Positions 60,886-64,000 of a stretch of DNA of 64,000 nt are shown one piece after another. Position numbers and translations under genes: made by a program. Every line of letters begins with the position of its first letter. The first letter of the stretch is position 1. The stretch comes from Nocardioidaceae bacterium SCSIO 66511 (GTDB lineage: Bacteria; Actinomycetota; Actinomycetes; Propionibacteriales; Nocardioidaceae): positions 4,154,001-4,218,000 of the forward strand of contig CP095846.1 of the NCBI GenBank assembly GCA_023100825.1, written 5' to 3'. The notes below the pieces were generated by a model. It ran no database searches, had not been told where the DNA came from, and worked only from the letters and a program-made list of their open reading frames with translations.

Positions 60886-63800
60886 AGAACGCGTCGACGA
60901 CTCGGTCGGCGGAGTGGCCGTCCTGCCAGCGGTTGTACGTCGCGTTGAAGGTGTCGTACGCATCGGCGTGCTCCGCGACCAGCTCATCCAGCCGGCGAAG
61001 CTGGTCAGCGACCGCCTCGGTGTCGGCGACGAGCGGCCCAGGTGCGGTCTCGCGGAAGTCGTAGAGAAACCCGCGTACGCCTCCGGAGTACTCCTCGAGG
61101 TCGGGTACCAGGAAGACCATCGGCTTACGCGTGACCGCGTAGTCGAACCGCAGCGACGAGTAGTCGAGCACCGCGACGTCGGAGGCCAGGATCAGGTCGT
61201 TGATCTCGGGGTACGACGTCACGTCGATCACGTTGCCACCGTCTCCGGCCGTCGGCGCATTGAACCGATGGCCGCGTACGAGCACGACGTACTCGTCACC
61301 GAGCTGGCGAGTGACGGCGCCGACATCGAGGTGGCGTACGAACGGCGCTGACCGGTATCCGGTCGCCACGTCGTCTCGCCAAGTCGGCGCGTACAGCACG
61401 ACGGTCTGCCCGTCGGCGATGCCGAGGCGCGCACGCACCGTGTCTCGGATCGGGCCCGCCTGCGATGACACGAGCACGTCGTCGCGTGGATAGCCGTGGT
61501 CGAGGATCGTGCCCTGGTAGCGGAACGCCTCACGGTAGTAGCGATTGACCTCCGGAGTCGGCGTGAGCAGTGCGTCCCACAGGTCGGAGGTTCGTGCCAG
61601 CTGCTGCTCGATGCGCAACGGAGTGAAGCGCTTCTCCCGCCAAAGGCCGATGCCCATGGTCTTGGACGGCACACCGTGGTACGTCTGGAGCACCTGCTGA
61701 CCGGAGTGCCGGACGAACCACCGCTCGAAGTCGATGTTGGAGACGACGTACTTCGCTGTCGCGAGCGCGTCGTACCACTCGCTGCTCCGCATCAACAGCG
61801 GTGTGCCGCCGTCGGGCACCCACTGGCTGTGATCGGCGATACCCCAGTACAGCTTGAGATCCGGCCGTTTCTGACGAAGCGCCTCGTGGATCGCGAGCGG
61901 ACTGTCGGTCGCGCTCTGACCTGCGTACGCCTGCAGGTAGACCGAGCGCTCGTCGATCGGGTGCTCTCTGGCGTACGCGCGCTGCAGTCGGCGTTGTGCG
62001 TACGGGCCCTGCTCGTCAGGTGTCAGCGGCACTCCGAGCTCGATGACGGGCGTACCGTGCGGCGAACGCCGGACCCGCATCCGGTACGTCGTGCCGACCT
62101 CGTCTCGCGGCAGGGCGTCGAGCAGCGCGTCGGCGAACCGCGACCGCATCGCCGCGTCTCCACGGCGGCAACGCACGTGGTACGCGCCGACCTTCGCGGC
62201 CCGGGCCCCGAGCGACCACTCGTCGACGGTCAGTTCGAACCGAGCCGACACACGCCGGTCACCGTCATCGGTCAGCGTGGCCTCGAAACGCCCGCCTCCG
62301 CCTTCGAGAGCGATCGTCGACGGCCGGTCCGCCGGGTACGTGCCGTGCAGCTCGATCGTGGTGCCGTCGAGCAGCACCTCGTCGATCTCGAAACCCGCCG
62401 CCGGAGCGGACACGGGCGCCTCCGGATCCGAGGTCTCGACGACCAACCCGGCCGCGGCGTCCCACCGCGGCGCAGCGGCGACCGCGGGGCCGGAGTACGA
62501 CCGCATGGCCGATGCAGAACCCTGCCACGACAGCTCGGTCGCCCGACTCGTACGTGCCACTCCATCTGCGGAGACGCTCACCTCGAGCGACCAGGCCCCT
62601 CGCGGGGCATTCATCAATGCGTCGAGCCCAAGGGTTGCGGTCACCGAGCCGTGATCGTAGTTCTGGTACGGCTGCGCCGCATGTCTGGTGACGACCGGAT
62701 CGGCATACACCTGCACGTCGAGCGGCAGCCGATCATCGCCGCGGACGAGCGCGACTTCGACGTCGAGTGTCGCCTCCGCCAGCTCCACGAACCGGATGTA
62801 CGCGTACAGGTCGAGTCGCAGAACATCGGGGGTCCAGTTGAGCCGTTGCACGCTCACCACTGGGCGTACCTCGCGCTCGGTCACCGCAAAGCAGTCGAGC
62901 GGCACGTCGAGTTCGTCGTCGTCGAGGTACGGGAGCTTGGCGTACACCACGCCGTCGCGCACGCACGACGGATGCTGACCGTTCTCGAACCAACGCTGTG
63001 CGGTGAACTTCTCGAGGTGCGTACGCAAACCGCCGGCGGCGAGCCACGCCGCGACCCGCGCCTCCGGGCGTACTCGCTGCCACACGTCGGCGGATGCCCC
63101 CGCCACCACCTCGGCAGCGGTGTCACGCAGCACGGCCCATTCCTGTTTGTCCAGGCGCTCGACGTCGGCCAGATACGGGCGGATCCCGATGTCGAGCACG
63201 GCGTAGAGCCAGGCGTCGAGGGAGCGCTGCATATCGGGCCGGTCCAGCTCCTCTCGAGTCCTACGCTCCGCGGTGCGCCACTCGCGCAGCCCCGGCGCGG
63301 CCGGAACCAGGTAGCCGAACGGCACGCCGTCGCCACGTCTGGTCCGGTGGTACGTGACGTGCGCGAGTAGGTCGAAGCGCTCGGCCAGTACGTACGCCCG
63401 TGCAACGGGCAACGACACGGGAGCCGATGGCGACTCGGAGAACTTCAGATCGGCACCGCGCCAGAAGCGGCGCCGGAATACCCGGTTGCCCAGGTACGTG
63501 TCGGCGAGCGCATCGGGTGCATCTGCGAACACAACGCCGGACTGATCCCGCTGGTGTGCACGAGCATGCTCGGATCGGATCAGGTGCTTCTCGGGTGCGG
63601 CGTCGTGCAGGTTGCCTACCGCGAGGTCGGAGCCGGTGCGCTCGAGGCTGCCGACGAGGCGTTCGAACGCGTCCGGCGGGATTGTGTCTGCAGCGCCGAC
63701 GAACGTGATGAACTCGCCCTTCGCGCGGGCAACGCCGGCGTTCAGTGCTGCGCCATGCCCCGACACCGGGCGAGCGACTCCGAACCGCCAGTCGTCCGCA

Positions 63801-64000
63801 CCGTACGAGGCAGCGATCTCGGCGCATTCGTCGCCGCCGTCATAGGGGACGACGATGACCTCGAGCTCCGTCCGCGTCTGGTCTCGGATGCTGTCGAGGC
63901 ATTCGCCGAGGTACGGAGCGTGGGTCGCGGTAGCGGCGACGACGACGCTGACGAACGGTGCGTCGCGGCCGACGCGGTTACCGAACGACGACTGGTGCAA
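60875..64000 (-). CDS. Glycosyltransferase family 2 / CDP-alditol polyol-phosphate transferase fusion, 5' end uncertain or outside
   Basis: At least 1041 residues. N-terminal GT-A domain (about 12-230: FVSVVVAATATHAPYLGECL, DSIRDQTRTELEVIVVP, and FVGAADTIPPDAFERLV in the DxD position), a long beta-rich middle region, and a C-terminal CDP-glycerol/ribitol transferase domain from about 680 (LQTYHGVPSKTMGIG, TILDHGYPRDDVL, APTWRDDVATGY, SDVAVLDYSSLRFDYAVTRK). It likely extends teichoic-acid-type polymers from CDP-ribitol made by the convergent gene. No convincing start is visible before the right edge; the frame is open to base 64000. Confidence 0.88.
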   Translation of the reverse strand: MHQSSFGNRVGRDAPFVSVVVAATATHAPYLGECLDSIRDQTRTELEVIVVPYDGGDECAEIAASYGADDWRFGVARPVSGHGAALNAGVARAKGEFITFVGAADTIPPDAFERLVGSLERTGSDLAVGNLHDAAPEKHLIRSEHARAHQRDQSGVVFADAPDALADTYLGNRVFRRRFWRGADLKFSESPSAPVSLPVARAYVLAERFDLLAHVTYHRTRRGDGVPFGYLVPAAPGLREWRTAERRTREELDRPDMQRSLDAWLYAVLDIGIRPYLADVERLDKQEWAVLRDTAAEVVAGASADVWQRVRPEARVAAWLAAGGLRTHLEKFTAQRWFENGQHPSCVRDGVVYAKLPYLDDDELDVPLDCFAVTEREVRPVVSVQRLNWTPDVLRLDLYAYIRFVELAEATLDVEVALVRGDDRLPLDVQVYADPVVTRHAAQPYQNYDHGSVTATLGLDALMNAPRGAWSLEVSVSADGVARTSRATELSWQGSASAMRSYSGPAVAAAPRWDAAAGLVVETSDPEAPVSAPAAGFEIDEVLLDGTTIELHGTYPADRPSTIALEGGGGRFEATLTDDGDRRVSARFELTVDEWSLGARAAKVGAYHVRCRRGDAAMRSRFADALLDALPRDEVGTTYRMRVRRSPHGTPVIELGVPLTPDEQGPYAQRRLQRAYAREHPIDERSVYLQAYAGQSATDSPLAIHEALRQKRPDLKLYWGIADHSQWVPDGGTPLLMRSSEWYDALATAKYVVSNIDFERWFVRHSGQQVLQTYHGVPSKTMGIGLWREKRFTPLRIEQQLARTSDLWDALLTPTPEVNRYYREAFRYQGTILDHGYPRDDVLVSSQAGPIRDTVRARLGIADGQTVVLYAPTWRDDVATGYRSAPFVRHLDVGAVTRQLGDEYVVLVRGHRFNAPTAGDGGNVIDVTSYPEINDLILASDVAVLDYSSLRFDYAVTRKPMVFLVPDLEEYSGGVRGFLYDFRETAPGPLVADTEAVADQLRRLDELVAEHADAYDTFNATYNRWQDGHSADRVVDAFFRD

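Noticed and set aside
1-64000. tRNA, rRNA, CRISPR array, insertion sequence, integrase or attachment site
   Set aside because: None found on reading both strands; the small excisionase-like HTH gene has no recombinase partner and is in conserved housekeeping context.

Overview
The window is high-GC, gene-dense chromosomal DNA from an actinobacterium. The best fit is a Propionibacteriales/Nocardioidaceae-type organism, inferred from lsr2, clpC, rex-hemACD-hemB, a BldN-type sigma factor, bS22, a DUF222/HNH nuclease and CDP-ribitol genes, with no mycobacterial mmpL or PE genes. I see no rRNA, tRNA, CRISPR array, insertion sequence or prophage. Almost everything is coding, and no gene-free stretch exceeds about 300 bp except the hydrolase remnant around 26.0-26.4 kb.

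Layout. 0-9.5 kb: haem block. hemL runs off the left edge; two secreted low-complexity wall proteins follow on the plus strand; then a translationally coupled rex-hemA-hemC-hemD-hemB operon on the minus strand. Its promoter carries a Rex-like operator and an upstream CRP-type palindrome. 9.5-17.5 kb: glutaredoxin-like protein and acyl-CoA ligase, HAD phosphatase, a BldN-like sigma factor with its membrane anti-sigma protein, acyltransferase, GalE2-like reductase, bS22 and an excisionase-type regulator. 17.6-26.5 kb: acuC overlapping a BisC-type molybdoenzyme, trpS behind a complete tryptophan attenuator with leader peptide, an NmrA/AraC divergent pair, a DUF222/HNH protein and a truncated hydrolase. 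26.5-36.3 kb: proC, PAP2, an ABC exporter with TetR, a TIM-barrel isomerase, Ppx/GppA, a large secreted hydrolase, a ten-cysteine conserved protein and a VOC protein.

36.3-46.4 kb: radA-disA, a membrane protein and mutY, with five sulfotransferase-like genes, four of them contiguous between mutY and clpC. 46.4-54.2 kb: clpC, lsr2, lysS, then an overlapping DUF2520-panC-panD-coaX operon. 54.2-59.4 kb: a sensor kinase/response regulator pair with an ATPase and an FtsX-type permease. 59.5-64.0 kb: a CDP-ribitol synthase fusion and a large glycosyltransferase/CDP-alditol transferase, the edge of a teichoic-acid region.

How it fits together. From memory, two blocks match conserved mycobacterial gene order (hemL to Rv0495c, and radA to Rv3603c) but lie next to each other here, joined near 36.3 kb where a sulfotransferase sits. 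Many genes have a TANNNT-type -10 hexamer ending 6-8 nt before the start codon, which indicates extensive leaderless transcription. The most distinctive observations are the trpS attenuator, the rex promoter architecture and the sulfotransferase island next to clpC, in the same window as wall-polymer genes.
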